A stretch of 64,000 bases of DNA from Echinicola soli (lineage in GTDB: Bacteria; Bacteroidota; Bacteroidia; Cytophagales; Cyclobacteriaceae): NCBI RefSeq assembly GCF_006575665.1, contig NZ_CP041253.1, forward strand, positions 2,455,001 through 2,519,000, written 5' to 3'. Each line of letters begins with the position of its first letter. Within the stretch, counting starts at the first letter, position 1. Shown here one piece after another: positions 46,421-55,639 of the stretch. Under the pieces are notes generated by a model. That model had not been told where the DNA came from. It did not search any database and saw only the letters and a program-made list of their open reading frames with translations. The translations under genes and the position numbers were made by a program.

Positions 46421-46993
46421 TTATTGGTCAATAAAGTGAATTAAATTATACCCTCTTACCGCATCAACTCCAGAAATGGATTTTGCGGCTTTTAATACGT
46501 TGTCTGCAGCGGTTTCATATCATTTTTGTAGGCGTCATCAGATTTCGCGTTCCGCTTAAACGGCCAACCCCTCACTTTTTGGTAATAGGCCGTGTTCGAG
46601 AAGTGAACCCTGTCATACCAATTATTGTGTTTATCCCTCTCTATATCATAGTCTTCAGCACCATCATTTTCGTTACATAGTTCGTAGGCTTTTGTGAAAC
46701 CTTTGGCAAGCTGAACTTCTTTGCTGATATCATTCTTTTTGGTTGATACCGCTCATTAATAATGCCTCAAAGTCAGCTTGATCATATTCCAGAACTTCAG
46801 TCGGAATATCCGTGCTATGCTTAACACCCAGTCCTCTAAAATCAACAAGATCTTAAGAGTGCTTTGTACTATTGTTTTTTGGATACATTGTCTCTTCATG
46901 AGAACACGAAACGCTCGTAGTGGCGAGAGCGATAAACGAGATCGCGGTCGTCTTTAAACTGAAAATAGAAGTAGTAGATTTTTTTCGATTAAA
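46421..46993 (-). pseudogene. Decayed lipoprotein gene
   Basis: Read across frames, the minus strand gives about 190 residues. A signal peptide with lipobox (ATTSVSCSHEE) is followed by DLVDFRGLGVKHSTDIPTE, YDIERDKHNNWYDRVHF and a C-terminus ISGVDAVRGYNLIHFIDQ. It is broken by an in-frame TAA (after STKHS, probably a former Gln codon), a frameshift near 46740, another near 46515 (one missing A restores MKTAADNVL), and loss of a recognisable ATG. I cannot name the family. The stop lies 17 nt ahead of the lipoprotein gene downstream. Confidence 0.65.
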
Positions 46994-47298
46994 TTAATTC
47001 AGATGCGATAATCGGGAAAAATAATTAAACCTACAAGTGTCTGTTAATTAACAGATTTTGCTTACCAGTAATAGGTGTTAAGTACTAGTTTTAGGGCGTG
47101 TTGTTATTGGAAAAGCTTCGCTGTTCAGGATTTTTCCGTAGGGATCCGCCACGGTGGACAAATCCCAAACAGCAAGCAACGAGGGTTTTTCAGTGCTAGC
47201 CGAAGGACGGGCATCCTGATTAATAGTGCTTTTACTGGTTTTGTTCTACTATCCTTTTGATATAGAATAAGACTACCGCTTTTTGGAAGGTGAACCAT
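46994..47298. other. Non-coding spacer holding repeat copy A
   Basis: About 300 bp between a decayed lipoprotein gene and the GlcG-like gene. It holds one copy of a 137-bp direct repeat (47123-47259). I see no open frame of its own and no promoter. Confidence 0.5.
47123..47259 (-). repeat. Direct repeat copy A, relic of a TPR gene 3' end
   Basis: About 85-90 percent identical by eye to 48148-48284. The last 31 bp are the same as the final codons of the TPR gene (RIVEQNQ plus stop), but here no gene body is attached. The core includes TCCGCCACGGTGGA. Confidence 0.75.
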
Positions 47299-47697
47299 TT
47301 AGATGGCTCCGGCTCCAGCTTGGGCAACGGCGTGGTCATTTTCTACCGTACTGCCGCTGATACCGATAGCTCCAATGATGTCTCCTTCCGAATTTTTGAG
47401 GGGAATTCCACCTGGAAAAGTGATTAATCCATGGTTGGAATGCTCAATGTTGTAAAGCGGCCCTCCGGGTTGGGATAATTCTCCGATCATGCCAGTGTCC
47501 GTATCAAATAATCGGGCGGTCTTGGCCTTTTTGATTGCGATGTCAAGAGAACCTAGCCAGGCCCCGTCCATCCGCGCAAAGGCTACCGGATTAGCTCCTG
47601 CATCCACTATGGCGATGTTCATTTTGGTGTTTAGGGAGATGGATTTTTCCTTAGCAGATTGAATGATTTTTTCAGCTTGTGCTAGTGTAATGTTCAT
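47299..47697 (-). CDS. GlcG/HbpS-family heme-binding-like protein
   Basis: 132 residues. The family pattern is clear: [56 protein letters not shown] and the C-terminal [20 protein letters not shown]. GlcG/HbpS proteins form small helical-sheet assemblies, and some bind heme or degradation products; the role here is unknown. It lacks a signal peptide. The gene lies between two direct repeats that carry the 3' end of the TPR gene, so it may have arrived by a duplication or exchange. Confidence 0.88.
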   Translation of the reverse strand: MNITLAQAEKIIQSAKEKSISLNTKMNIAIVDAGANPVAFARMDGAWLGSLDIAIKKAKTARLFDTDTGMIGELSQPGGPLYNIEHSNHGLITFPGGIPLKNSEGDIIGAIGISGSTVENDHAVAQAGAGAI

Positions 47698-48147
47698 GAT
47701 TGTTCTTTTAAAAATTGGTCATTTCTATTTTTTTAAGATAGTAAATTGATGTTGATAATTATAGGGCTTGGTGTTGTTTGTGAAAAAAATGTTCCGTAAC
47801 CATAGAAACTGGTTATGGGCAATTTGAAAAGGCATTACAAATATCCCGTTCATTAAGCTTCTATTGGTCAATGTCTTTAGCAAAGCGGTGACTGGGAACA
47901 CTTCTAGTCCGGATTTTCGTGGAAGTCATCTGCTACGGTGGATACCTTTGCCAATGGCGTCTCTTCGGAGTGGGGTAAGCTGAAACTGTATGTCCCTGAT
48001 GTACATGCGAGCAGGTTATTCTGACAAGAGCACCCCCATCTGCTTACCCGGTAGACCATAACCGTCAGGCTAACGTATGCAAGGTACTGAAACTGTTTAT
48101 CTTTATCTGTGTTATTCAAACAGGGATTATAAATCCCCTATGTTCCG
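47698..48147. other. Non-coding spacer
   Basis: About 450 bp. An open frame at 47904-48119 (minus) has a poor composition and lies in sequence resembling other spacers, so I reject it. I see no RNA gene or clear promoter. Confidence 0.45.
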
Positions 48148-48284
48148 GTTCGGGATTTTCCCATAGGGATCCGCCACGGCGGACAACTCCCAAATAGCAA
48201 GCAGCGAGGGATTTTAAGTGCAAGTCGAAGGACGGGTATCCTGATTAACAGTGCTTTTACTGGTTTTGTTCTACTATCCTTTTG
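48148..48284 (-). repeat. Direct repeat copy B, overlapping the TPR gene 3' end
   Basis: The second copy of the 137-bp repeat. Its right end (48257-48284) is the last nine codons of the TPR gene, and the rest is downstream spacer with TCCGCCACGGCGGA at 48170-48183. About 1 kb separates it from copy A. Confidence 0.75.
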
Positions 48285-49129
48285 GCGTTTTCGTTATCGG
48301 GATTAAGCTCCAGGGACTTTTTGTAATTTTTAACTCCCTCTTCGGTTTTGCCCAGCTTTAGCAGGATTTCCCCGAAGCTGTCATAGGTGTTGGCGGCCTC
48401 AGGATACAGTTCAGTATTGAGTTTTAGGATATTCAGGGCCTCTTGATTCTTTCCGGCATTCATCAATCCATAGCCAAAACCATTGATCATTATTTCACTG
48501 ACATTGTATTCAGCCTTTTCTTTCTTAATGAATTCGGAGTTGATAAGGGCAATGGTCTTGTCGATAGAGTTTGTCTCCGCATAGAAGGTGCTAATGGATT
48601 TCAGGTTCATCAGTCGTTCTTTTTCCCTTTGCTGGGCCAAGGTTTCCACACCGTAATATTGTCGTTCCTGATCTGAGATTTTGGCGGAGTCGATTTTGTA
48701 GCGTTTGAATTTCCCTGTGGAGGGATCTTGGATAAACTGGGTGCCATAGACCTGTGATTTATCTTTTCGCATTAAGTCCCTGTCCACAGCAGCGGCATAC
48801 CACCACTTGTTCAGGGTAGAATCCATCAAGATAGCTTTTCCAAAACACCGGACAGCCAGGTTAGAGTCGATGGTGTCGAGACCATGCTGGAAGATAATGC
48901 CGGCATTGAAATGGTCTTTGGCTGTTTTGACTTGACCTTGTTCCATGAGTGCCAGTACGCGTTTGCGTCTTATACTGTCTTGTTCATGTAGCGTTTGCCA
49001 GTCAATGTTTTGGGAAAAACGTGCCTGCTGATCGGCATCAGCCATTTTCTGGAGTTCAGCATTGTCTTGGCCTAAGGTAATGCCGGTCATGGACAGCAAG
49101 GCCAGGGATAGGAAGATAAGGGATTTCAT
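48257..49129 (-). CDS. Exported TPR-repeat protein
   Basis: 290 residues from the ATG at 49129, which opens a clean signal peptide (MKSLIFLSLALLSMTGITLG). The C-terminal part (about 215-285) reads as tetratricopeptide repeats (LNILKLNTELYPEAANTYDS, LGKTEEGVKNYKKSLELNPD). The middle domain is unknown. TPRs bind protein partners; this one is probably periplasmic. The 3' end is part of a direct repeat. Confidence 0.8.
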   Translation of the reverse strand: MKSLIFLSLALLSMTGITLGQDNAELQKMADADQQARFSQNIDWQTLHEQDSIRRKRVLALMEQGQVKTAKDHFNAGIIFQHGLDTIDSNLAVRCFGKAILMDSTLNKWWYAAAVDRDLMRKDKSQVYGTQFIQDPSTGKFKRYKIDSAKISDQERQYYGVETLAQQREKERLMNLKSISTFYAETNSIDKTIALINSEFIKKEKAEYNVSEIMINGFGYGLMNAGKNQEALNILKLNTELYPEAANTYDSFGEILLKLGKTEEGVKNYKKSLELNPDNENAKRIVEQNQ

Positions 49130-49343
49130 AAAATGTAAATTTGATAGTTGAAAAAGCATAGGTGCTTTAAAGATAAAAAAATATATTCACTTTTAAACAT
49201 GAAATATCTCAAGGGGAGGGCAATCGCTTTTAAACTATCAGTGAAGATAGGTCCGCTCGGTCTGATACCATATTGCTTGAATTAAATAACACCATTGGCT
49301 AAAAGCGATTCCCCTGATTTCAGGGGATTCACTGATTATTTCA

Positions 49344-49738
49344 TTAGGAGGTAAATGTCAACAGGAATTTCATGCCAAAGGCCAGTATTAATGAAGTGGT
49401 GAAATTCACCATTGTCCCCGCTAGAAAAAAAACTGCATTGTCGTTGATGTCTTTTTGTCTGCAAATATCAAGGCTAACCCTGTGATCTCTACTGCCAACA
49501 CAAAGCTTAAAATGATAATATTCTCGCATTTTCCATTGATGTATCCATCGCGGATGATTTTTTCATCATTTTTGTCGATTTTTTCATCGTCATTGGCCTC
49601 AGAAGTCTTTTTATCCTTAAGCACTATTTTTTTTATAAGGCAGTTAGTGATGGAAAATGTGAGAAAATAACCAGCGATAATAATCGCTGCCCTGATTAGG
49701 TTTGGGTTGGTGTTAATGTAGTTTATGATGAATTCCAT
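49344..49738 (-). pseudogene. Frameshifted small membrane protein gene next to satD-like gene
   Basis: Two frames join to one product of about 130 residues: a helix (about 13-35), a charged loop (DKKTSEANDDEKIDKNDEK), then ENIIILSFVLAVEITGLALI and, after one missing A in the A run near 49456, DINDNAVFFLAGTMVNF and a last helix. Its ATG overlaps the 3' end of the satD-like gene by 26 nt. Small membrane partners often accompany satD genes in Bacteroidota. The break is a single-base deletion, so recent loss or a sequence error are both possible. Confidence 0.65.
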
Positions 49739-50326
49739 CTAGTAATGTGTTTAGATTGCTTTCAGCTTCATGGATCAATTCCATTTTTGAGGTTTTTGTG
49801 ATCTTGGAAATGTATTATTGGGATACTCTTACATTTTTCGCCAACTCCTTTTGTGTAAGATTTGATTCCGTGTTATAGTAGATTTCCCATTCTAATTCTT
49901 TCCAATCATCTCTAACGGTCAATATCAGGTTAAGAATGGTACTGATGGTTATTGTATCTATTTGATTATTAAGGTTAGCAGAGAAAAACATGTTGCTTTT
50001 TTTAAGCCTTTCCATTTGTTCTTGGCCTTTCCAGAGTGCTGGGCCTACAAGGGATAAGAAGTCCTTCTCGTTCATACCAAAAGAAACTTCATCTTCTATT
50101 AATACTATTCTTGGATGGCAAGGATAATCTTAGCCGCCGATACTGGATCCTTACATATCCCTCCAAAGCTATCTTCTGAGTATATTGTCAGTGGGATTTT
50201 AAAATATAGCTCGAATTTTTCATTTATCTGGTCAATTGCATCATGAAAATAGTTCCATTCTTTCGGGTTGAATTTTTTACGGGATTTGATTACATCGCCG
50301 ATAAGTACTATTTCATTATTTTTCAT
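49713..50326 (-). pseudogene. Decayed SatD-family gene
   Basis: The start reads MKNNEIVLIGDVIKSRKKF, the SatD-family signature, from the ATG at 50326. Two fragments (to 50105 and 50075-49815) join by one missing A near 50118 (ILAIQ then RIVLIEDEVSFG). The C-terminal helix-turn-helix (TQKELAKNVRVSQ) is cut by TAA where the frame continues YISKITKTSK, so a former Gln codon probably became TAA. It would be about 204 codons, the usual length. SatD function is not well defined. Confidence 0.7.
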
Positions 50327-50669
50327 ACAACAAATAAGTTGTATTTTGTTTTTACAACTATATAGGTTGTTTATAAATTTCAATAATCAGTAGTAACAGC
50401 GTGATGAAGGGAAACATGAGTAATCTTTCAAGGGACTTTTTGGGGATTAAGCTAATCCTATGAGAAACATGGGCACTACAATTTTTAAATCGGCCTGAGG
50501 TTAATAGCGATTCCTGTAAAAAAATGTAACTTTGTGAATGAAAAATTAGTTGTCATGCTAATTAATTAACACTGATTAATTGCTTGTTAATTAGTGCTAT
50601 AAGGGATTTGATCGTTGGGATTGGTGTGAATTCCAGTATTTTGTGGACAGTTAAAGTTAAACTACCAAT

Positions 50670-51374
50670 ATGCCAAAAAGTATATTAGTAACAGGAGGAA
50701 CAAAGGGGATCGGCAAGGCGATCATCCGCCGATTTGCGACGGAGGGATTTGCTATTTTTACCTGTGCGAGGAGTCAAGAAGACCTTGAGCAGTTGAAAGT
50801 GGAGATAGAGAGCGATTTTCCCGCAGTCCAGTTTGGTTTTAAGTCCGCTGATTTGTCCAAAAAAGAGGAAGTGAAAGCATTGGCCGAAGCCGTGAAAGAA
50901 GCGTTTATCCCCGATGTGCTGGTCAATAATACCGGGGTTTTTCTACCGGGTGCTATCCATGATGAGCCGGATGGGAACTTGGAGCTGATGATGCAGACCA
51001 ACCTGTACAGTGCCTATTACCTGGTGCGGGAGTTTGCCCGGGAGATGATTGCCCGTAAGTCTGGGCACATCTTTTCGATGGGATCCATCGCCGGTTTGAC
51101 AGCATATGCCAATGGCGGCAGCTACGCCATCTCCAAGTGGGCCATGCGGGGAATGACCCAATGCCTGCGCCAAGAGCTGATGCCGCATCAGATCAAGGTG
51201 ACCTCGGTCATGCCGGGGGCAACCTTTACGGCCAGCTGGGAAGGGGTGGATATTCCTGAAGAGCGTTTTATGAAAGCCGTGGATGTGGCCGAGTCAGTAT
51301 GGGCTGCATATAACCTTTCGCCCCAATCGGTAGTTGAAGAGATAGTCATCAGGCCTCAATTGGGAGACTTGTAA
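50670..51374 (+). CDS. Short-chain dehydrogenase/reductase
   Basis: 234 residues. The Rossmann motif is TGGTKGIGKAI at about 8-18, NNTG near 86, Ser near 141 (FSMGSIAGL) and the catalytic pair YAISK near 154-158. It uses NAD(H) or NADP(H); the substrate is unknown and the protein looks like a FabG-type sugar or alcohol reductase. ispG starts 12 nt later, so the two are co-transcribed. Confidence 0.92.
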   Translation: MPKSILVTGGTKGIGKAIIRRFATEGFAIFTCARSQEDLEQLKVEIESDFPAVQFGFKSADLSKKEEVKALAEAVKEAFIPDVLVNNTGVFLPGAIHDEPDGNLELMMQTNLYSAYYLVREFAREMIARKSGHIFSMGSIAGLTAYANGGSYAISKWAMRGMTQCLRQELMPHQIKVTSVMPGATFTASWEGVDIPEERFMKAVDVAESVWAAYNLSPQSVVEEIVIRPQLGDL

Positions 51375-51386
51375 ACATAATTGAAG

Positions 51387-53372
51387 ATGGAAATCAAAGA
51401 AACCATTGCCAGTACCAAATATTGCGACAGCCTTACGGCATATTCCCGCAGGAAGACCATTCCTGTAAAGATCGGGGATGTGGTGATAGGAGGGGATAAC
51501 CCTATCGTGGTCCAGTCCATGACTACGAAGGATACGATGGATACCGAAGGCTCTATCGAAGAGTGTATCCGTATGATTAATAGTGGCTGTGAACTCATTC
51601 GCATCACGGCCCCCAGCATCAAGGAAGCAGAAAATCTTCGCAACATCAAAGAGGGATTGGCCAATAAGGGCTATCATGTTCCCTTGGTGGCAGATATCCA
51701 CTTTACTCCAAATGCAGCGGAGATTGCTGCAAGGATTGTAGAGAAGGTCCGGATCAACCCTGGTAATTATGCTGATAAAAAGAAGTTTGAGGAAATCGAA
51801 TATACCGATGAAAGCTATCAGGCAGAACTGGAACGGATCCGTGAGCGGTTTTTGCCGTTGGTAGAAATCTGTAAGGAGTACGGTACGGCCATGCGGATCG
51901 GCACCAACCATGGCTCACTTTCTGATCGGATCATGAGCCGGTATGGAGATACGCCGCTGGGAATGGTGGAGTCAGCCTTGGAGTTTTTGAGGATTTGTGA
52001 AGAAGAGAATTACCATGATATTGTCATTTCCATGAAATCTTCCAATACCCAAGTGATGGTGCAGGCGTATCGCTTATTGGTACAGAAGTTGGATGAGGGA
52101 GGTTTTCAGCCTTATCCACTCCATCTTGGCGTGACAGAAGCAGGTGATGGTGAAGATGGTCGTGTGAAATCAGCAGTGGGGATAGGGACACTCTTGGAAG
52201 ATGGATTGGGCGATACCGTACGTGTTTCCTTGACAGAGGATCCGGAGTTTGAAGCACCGGTGGCCAGGGCACTGATTGACCGATATACCCAGCGTCCGGG
52301 GCATGATGCCATCACCGCCATTGAAGCATACCCGCTGAATCCTTTTGAGTATGAAAAGCGGGACAGCATGGAAGTTTTTAACTTTGGGGGAGTCAATGTG
52401 CCCCGTGTAATTACTGATATTTCCCGTGTGGAGAATATTACAGAAAAAGAGCTGAAAAATGTAGGCCATTTCTATTTACCGGAACTGGACAAGTGGAAGA
52501 TGAATGATGTAGGCTGTGATTTTGTCTATTCCGGTAGCAATCCGATTTCATTTATGTTGCCCAATGGCCTCAAGGAGATCATCGACGGAGCAAAATGGAC
52601 AGCCTTGGAGGATCACCATAATAAGTTTCCTGCATTTACTTTAGCGGAATTGGAAGTGGCCAATGAGCTGCACAAAACGTTGAACTTTTTGAAACTCAAA
52701 GATACGGAAGTGGAGCAGGCCATCCCTTTATTGAAAGGAAGAGAAGACCTTGTAATTATACTCCACAGTGACAATAAGCACAATATGCCGGCTTTGAGAC
52801 GGGCATACATTACTTTGATCAATGCAGGTGTTCAACTGCCAGTGGTGACTGAAGCGGGCTATAAGGAACAAGATGCCGATCAAACCATGCTCTATGCCGC
52901 CACCGATATAGGGGGCTTGCTGATTGATGGTCTGGGAGATGGAGTAATGCTTGGACTGGAGGAAAAGACGTCCCCGGATCGCGCCGCATTAATGGATACG
53001 ATCAAGCTCCACAATTCCGTGAGTTTTGGGGTGCTGCAGGCGGCAAGAACCAGGATGTCCAAGACGGAGTACATTTCCTGTCCTTCCTGTGGACGAACCT
53101 TATTTGACCTTCAGGAAACTACTGCAATGATCCGTAAAAGAACCGATCATCTGAAGGGTGTAAAGATAGGCATCATGGGATGTATCGTCAATGGGCCAGG
53201 TGAGATGGCCGATGCGGATTATGGTTATGTAGGTTCTGGCAAAGGTAAAATCACCCTGTATAAAGGGAAGGAAGTAGTCAAAAGATCCGTTCCCTCAGAA
53301 CATGCCGTCGACGAGCTGATCAATATCATTCGGGAAGATGGCCAGTGGATAGAACCAGAAGCGGTGGAGTGA
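51387..53372 (+). CDS. ispG: 4-hydroxy-3-methylbut-2-enyl diphosphate synthase (flavodoxin), long form
   Basis: 661 residues from ATG 51387. IspG makes HMBPP from MEcPP in the non-mevalonate isoprenoid pathway with a [4Fe-4S] cluster. This is the long plant- and Bacteroidota-type, with an inserted middle domain between the TIM barrel (from VKIGDVVIGGDNPIVVQSMT) and the cluster domain. The Cys ligands are in SCPSCGRTLFD and GIMGCIVNGPGE. The TTG at 51381 is a less likely start. Isoprenoids feed the menaquinone used by ACIII. Confidence 0.96.
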   Translation: MEIKETIASTKYCDSLTAYSRRKTIPVKIGDVVIGGDNPIVVQSMTTKDTMDTEGSIEECIRMINSGCELIRITAPSIKEAENLRNIKEGLANKGYHVPLVADIHFTPNAAEIAARIVEKVRINPGNYADKKKFEEIEYTDESYQAELERIRERFLPLVEICKEYGTAMRIGTNHGSLSDRIMSRYGDTPLGMVESALEFLRICEEENYHDIVISMKSSNTQVMVQAYRLLVQKLDEGGFQPYPLHLGVTEAGDGEDGRVKSAVGIGTLLEDGLGDTVRVSLTEDPEFEAPVARALIDRYTQRPGHDAITAIEAYPLNPFEYEKRDSMEVFNFGGVNVPRVITDISRVENITEKELKNVGHFYLPELDKWKMNDVGCDFVYSGSNPISFMLPNGLKEIIDGAKWTALEDHHNKFPAFTLAELEVANELHKTLNFLKLKDTEVEQAIPLLKGREDLVIILHSDNKHNMPALRRAYITLINAGVQLPVVTEAGYKEQDADQTMLYAATDIGGLLIDGLGDGVMLGLEEKTSPDRAALMDTIKLHNSVSFGVLQAARTRMSKTEYISCPSCGRTLFDLQETTAMIRKRTDHLKGVKIGIMGCIVNGPGEMADADYGYVGSGKGKITLYKGKEVVKRSVPSEHAVDELINIIREDGQWIEPEAVE

Positions 53373-53446
53373 TTGTTAGTATCAGGTATCAAGAACAGGG
53401 TATCTAGTATCAAGTAGTTGACTCCATACATAAAAAATAAATAGAC

Positions 53447-53638
53447 ATGGCCAATAATAAATTTAAGGAGTTCTTTCAGTTGGGAGAGGTAGGGAATTAC
53501 TTCTTCAGGGTGTTCAAAAAGCCTGATCCTAGCCAAAAATCCAATTTTAACCTTCGGATGATGCACGGGATCAACAAGATTTCGATCTTGGTGTTTTTGG
53601 CGGCATTGATCATTTGGATTGTTAGAAGATTGATGTAA
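53447..53638 (+). CDS. Small DUF6728-like membrane protein
   Basis: 63 residues: soluble start (FKEFFQLGEVGNYFF), then FNLRMMHGINKISI and one helix (ISILVFLAALIIWIV). It matches my memory of the small Bacteroidota family DUF6728, of unknown function. It follows ispG after 74 bp in the same direction. Confidence 0.75.
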   Translation: MANNKFKEFFQLGEVGNYFFRVFKKPDPSQKSNFNLRMMHGINKISILVFLAALIIWIVRRLM

Positions 53639-53765
53639 GACAAGAGGGTCAAAGACCAAATGGTAATAGGTGTCCGATCCAGGGAACGCATGTTAAAAGA
53701 ATCGGAAGGTTCAAGGGATTCAGTGCTGCAACGTTTAACCCGGATTATACATTAGGAATCGTAGT

Positions 53766-53795
53766 AGCCTGTCCCGAAATCCTTCGGGACAGGCT
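53766..53795. repeat. Perfect 13-bp hairpin, REP-like
   Basis: AGCCTGTCCCGAA and TTCGGGACAGGCT around the loop ATCC. No T run follows, so it is not a standard terminator. A related CTGTCCCGA word recurs at 55568-55574. Confidence 0.7.
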
Positions 53796-53826
53796 GGCGG
53801 ATATCCGGAAGAGCTGAAAGTACAAT

Positions 53827-53924
53827 AAAATCAGCTAGTTTGGAGGAGTAAGCGTAGCACCGCTACGGTGTACCCTGTCTGGCCGCCAGGTAAAACCGAA
53901 AACTAAAGCGTAGCGGCTGATTTT
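53827..53924. repeat. 98-bp element with inverted ends
   Basis: The ends AAAATCAGC (53827) and GCTGATTTT (53916) are inverted. Inside, CACCGCTACGGTG is a small hairpin and GCGTAGC occurs twice. It resembles a short non-autonomous repeat, but copies elsewhere cannot be searched here. Confidence 0.45.
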
Positions 53925-54162
53925 GAAGTAATTTCAGGTCGCAACAGATAGGCTATATATTTCGGGTTTAAAGGTTGAAATGATATAAGGTTAGGAGGTT
54001 TTATGGTTGCCGAACCATTGGATTTCGGGGATGTTTTCGTTTCTAATTCCTCACTCTTAACTCTACCGCTCCAGCTAGGATGAACTCATTAGAACAATTC
54101 CACGCTTACTGACCAATTACTCCCTACTTAATACTTAAGACTCACATCTCAATACTATAACC

Positions 54163-54513
54163 ATGGACATTGTGTTTTTCAGAGATTATTGCTTGAAGAA
54201 AGCCGGGGTGACCGAGGATACACCTTTTGGGCCGGATACGCTTGTTTTTAAAGTGGGCGGTAAATTGTTTGCCCTGATCGATATTGAGCAGTTTAAAAGT
54301 GTCAACCTGAAATGTAATCCTGAACGGGCAGTGGAGTTGCGGGAGCAGTTTACAGGAATTATTCCAGGCTATCACATGAATAAAAAGCACTGGAATACCG
54401 TGTCTTTTAATGGCTCCGTTCCTGATCCATTGATCCTGGAATTGGTGGATCATTCCTACGACTTGGTGTTCCAAAGTTTGCCCAAGAGACTCCAAAACGA
54501 AATTAAAGGATGA
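54163..54513 (+). CDS. MmcQ/YjbR family protein
   Basis: 116 residues, the usual length. The family pattern is TPFGPDTLVFKVGGKLFALI near residue 20, VNLKCNPERAVELREQF near 48 and PGYHMNKKHWNTV near 70. Members have a double-wing DNA-binding-like fold of unknown role. Its stop overlaps the start of the ABC ATPase gene (ATGA). Confidence 0.9.
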   Translation: MDIVFFRDYCLKKAGVTEDTPFGPDTLVFKVGGKLFALIDIEQFKSVNLKCNPERAVELREQFTGIIPGYHMNKKHWNTVSFNGSVPDPLILELVDHSYDLVFQSLPKRLQNEIKG

Positions 54514-55475
54514 GCTATCTCAAGGTGAGCGAGGTGAGTAAGCGCTATGATGCAGCCAGCGTAGCATTGGAGGACTTTAGTCTTCAGGTGAAGCGCGGCG
54601 GGGTGGTGTCTATGGTGGGAGAAAGTGGTTCAGGCAAAAGCTCCCTACTACGGATCATTGCAGGACTGGAAGTGCAGAGTGCAGGTGTTGTCCACTTGGG
54701 AGATCAAAAAATCCTAAATCCAGCCCAAAAACTCGTGCCCGGTTATGATGAAATTCAGTTGATCCACCAAGAATACAAGCTTTACCCCAACTCAACTGTC
54801 GAGGAAAATATTGCCCGTCCTTTACTTTTATATGATAAGGATTACCAAAAGGAACGTACCGAGGAGATTTTGAAGCTATTGTCCCTTGAGACATTTAGGG
54901 ATAAAAAGCCGAGGCAGCTTTCCGGTGGTCAGCAGCAGAAGGTGGCCATTGGTCGAGCGTTGAGCATAGAGCCTGAAGTGCTGTTGTTGGATGAACCTTT
55001 CAGTAGCGTGGATGTTATCCAAAAACGTGAGCTGATCGAAGAATTGAAAGGGATTTTTGATTCCCTTGAGGTGACCGTGATTTTTGTGACCCATGATGTG
55101 GATGACGCCCTCCTGATGAGTGAGGAGCTCTTGATTATCCAAAAAGGGAAACTGGTGCAGCAAGGGAATGTCAGGGAGGTCTTTCGAAAGCCCGCCAATG
55201 AATATGTGGCAAGACTGTTTGGATATCTGAATCCGATTCCTGGAAAGAAAGGATCCTATGTACGTCCGTCAGAGGTGAGATTTACCACCGAAAATGGACT
55301 GAAAGCCAACGTGGTCAAACAGCAATTTCTACTTCATTATAATCTTCTAACGGTGAAGCTGGCCGATTCCAGTGCGTTTTGGAGGGTCGATGATCCGAGC
55401 AGGACTTTTGAAGTGGGGAATGAGGTTTTTTTGGCCTATGAAAAAGAACAACTCATCCAGTTTGAGCAGGAGTAG
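54510..55475 (+). CDS. ABC transporter ATP-binding protein (PotA/FbpC-like)
   Basis: 321 residues. The ATPase has Walker A GESGSGKSS (about 36-44), Q-loop HQEYKLYPN, signature LSGGQQQKVAIGRAL (about 136-150), Walker B VLLLDEPFSS and the switch His in VTHDVDDAL. The C-terminal part (about 240-321) looks like a TOBE-type regulatory domain. This layout is that of spermidine, iron or molybdate importers. No permease or binding protein gene is nearby, so the substrate is unknown. It starts inside the MmcQ gene end. Confidence 0.9.
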   Translation: MSYLKVSEVSKRYDAASVALEDFSLQVKRGGVVSMVGESGSGKSSLLRIIAGLEVQSAGVVHLGDQKILNPAQKLVPGYDEIQLIHQEYKLYPNSTVEENIARPLLLYDKDYQKERTEEILKLLSLETFRDKKPRQLSGGQQQKVAIGRALSIEPEVLLLDEPFSSVDVIQKRELIEELKGIFDSLEVTVIFVTHDVDDALLMSEELLIIQKGKLVQQGNVREVFRKPANEYVARLFGYLNPIPGKKGSYVRPSEVRFTTENGLKANVVKQQFLLHYNLLTVKLADSSAFWRVDDPSRTFEVGNEVFLAYEKEQLIQFEQE

Positions 55476-55639
55476 AGAATTGCAAACTCCTTTAACCTGA
55501 AATCAATGCTGTTTAGTTAACGTATGTCCCCGATCCGATAGTCATACGGGGCAGGCTTCCTGATGACAGATTCTGTCCCGATAGATTGGGAAAGGCTCTT
55601 TTCAATCATCAATGTGTTGTTGTATGAAAGAGATTCCTT

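Larger units (their letters stand above)
53639..54162. other. Non-coding spacer with palindromes
   Basis: About 520 bp without a gene. It holds a perfect 13-bp hairpin (53766-53795) and a 98-bp element bounded by inverted AAAATCAGC/GCTGATTTT (53827-53924). The last 100 bp before 54163 are a low-complexity run of ACTTAATACT-like words. No promoter is clear. Confidence 0.55.

Noticed and set aside
47904..48119. Minus-strand open frame of 71 codons
   Set aside because: Odd composition, no start context, and the sequence looks like other spacer material.
49344..49738. Programmed frameshift making a longer membrane protein
   Set aside because: No slippery heptamer with a downstream structure is evident and the neighbour is decayed as well; a deletion is simpler.
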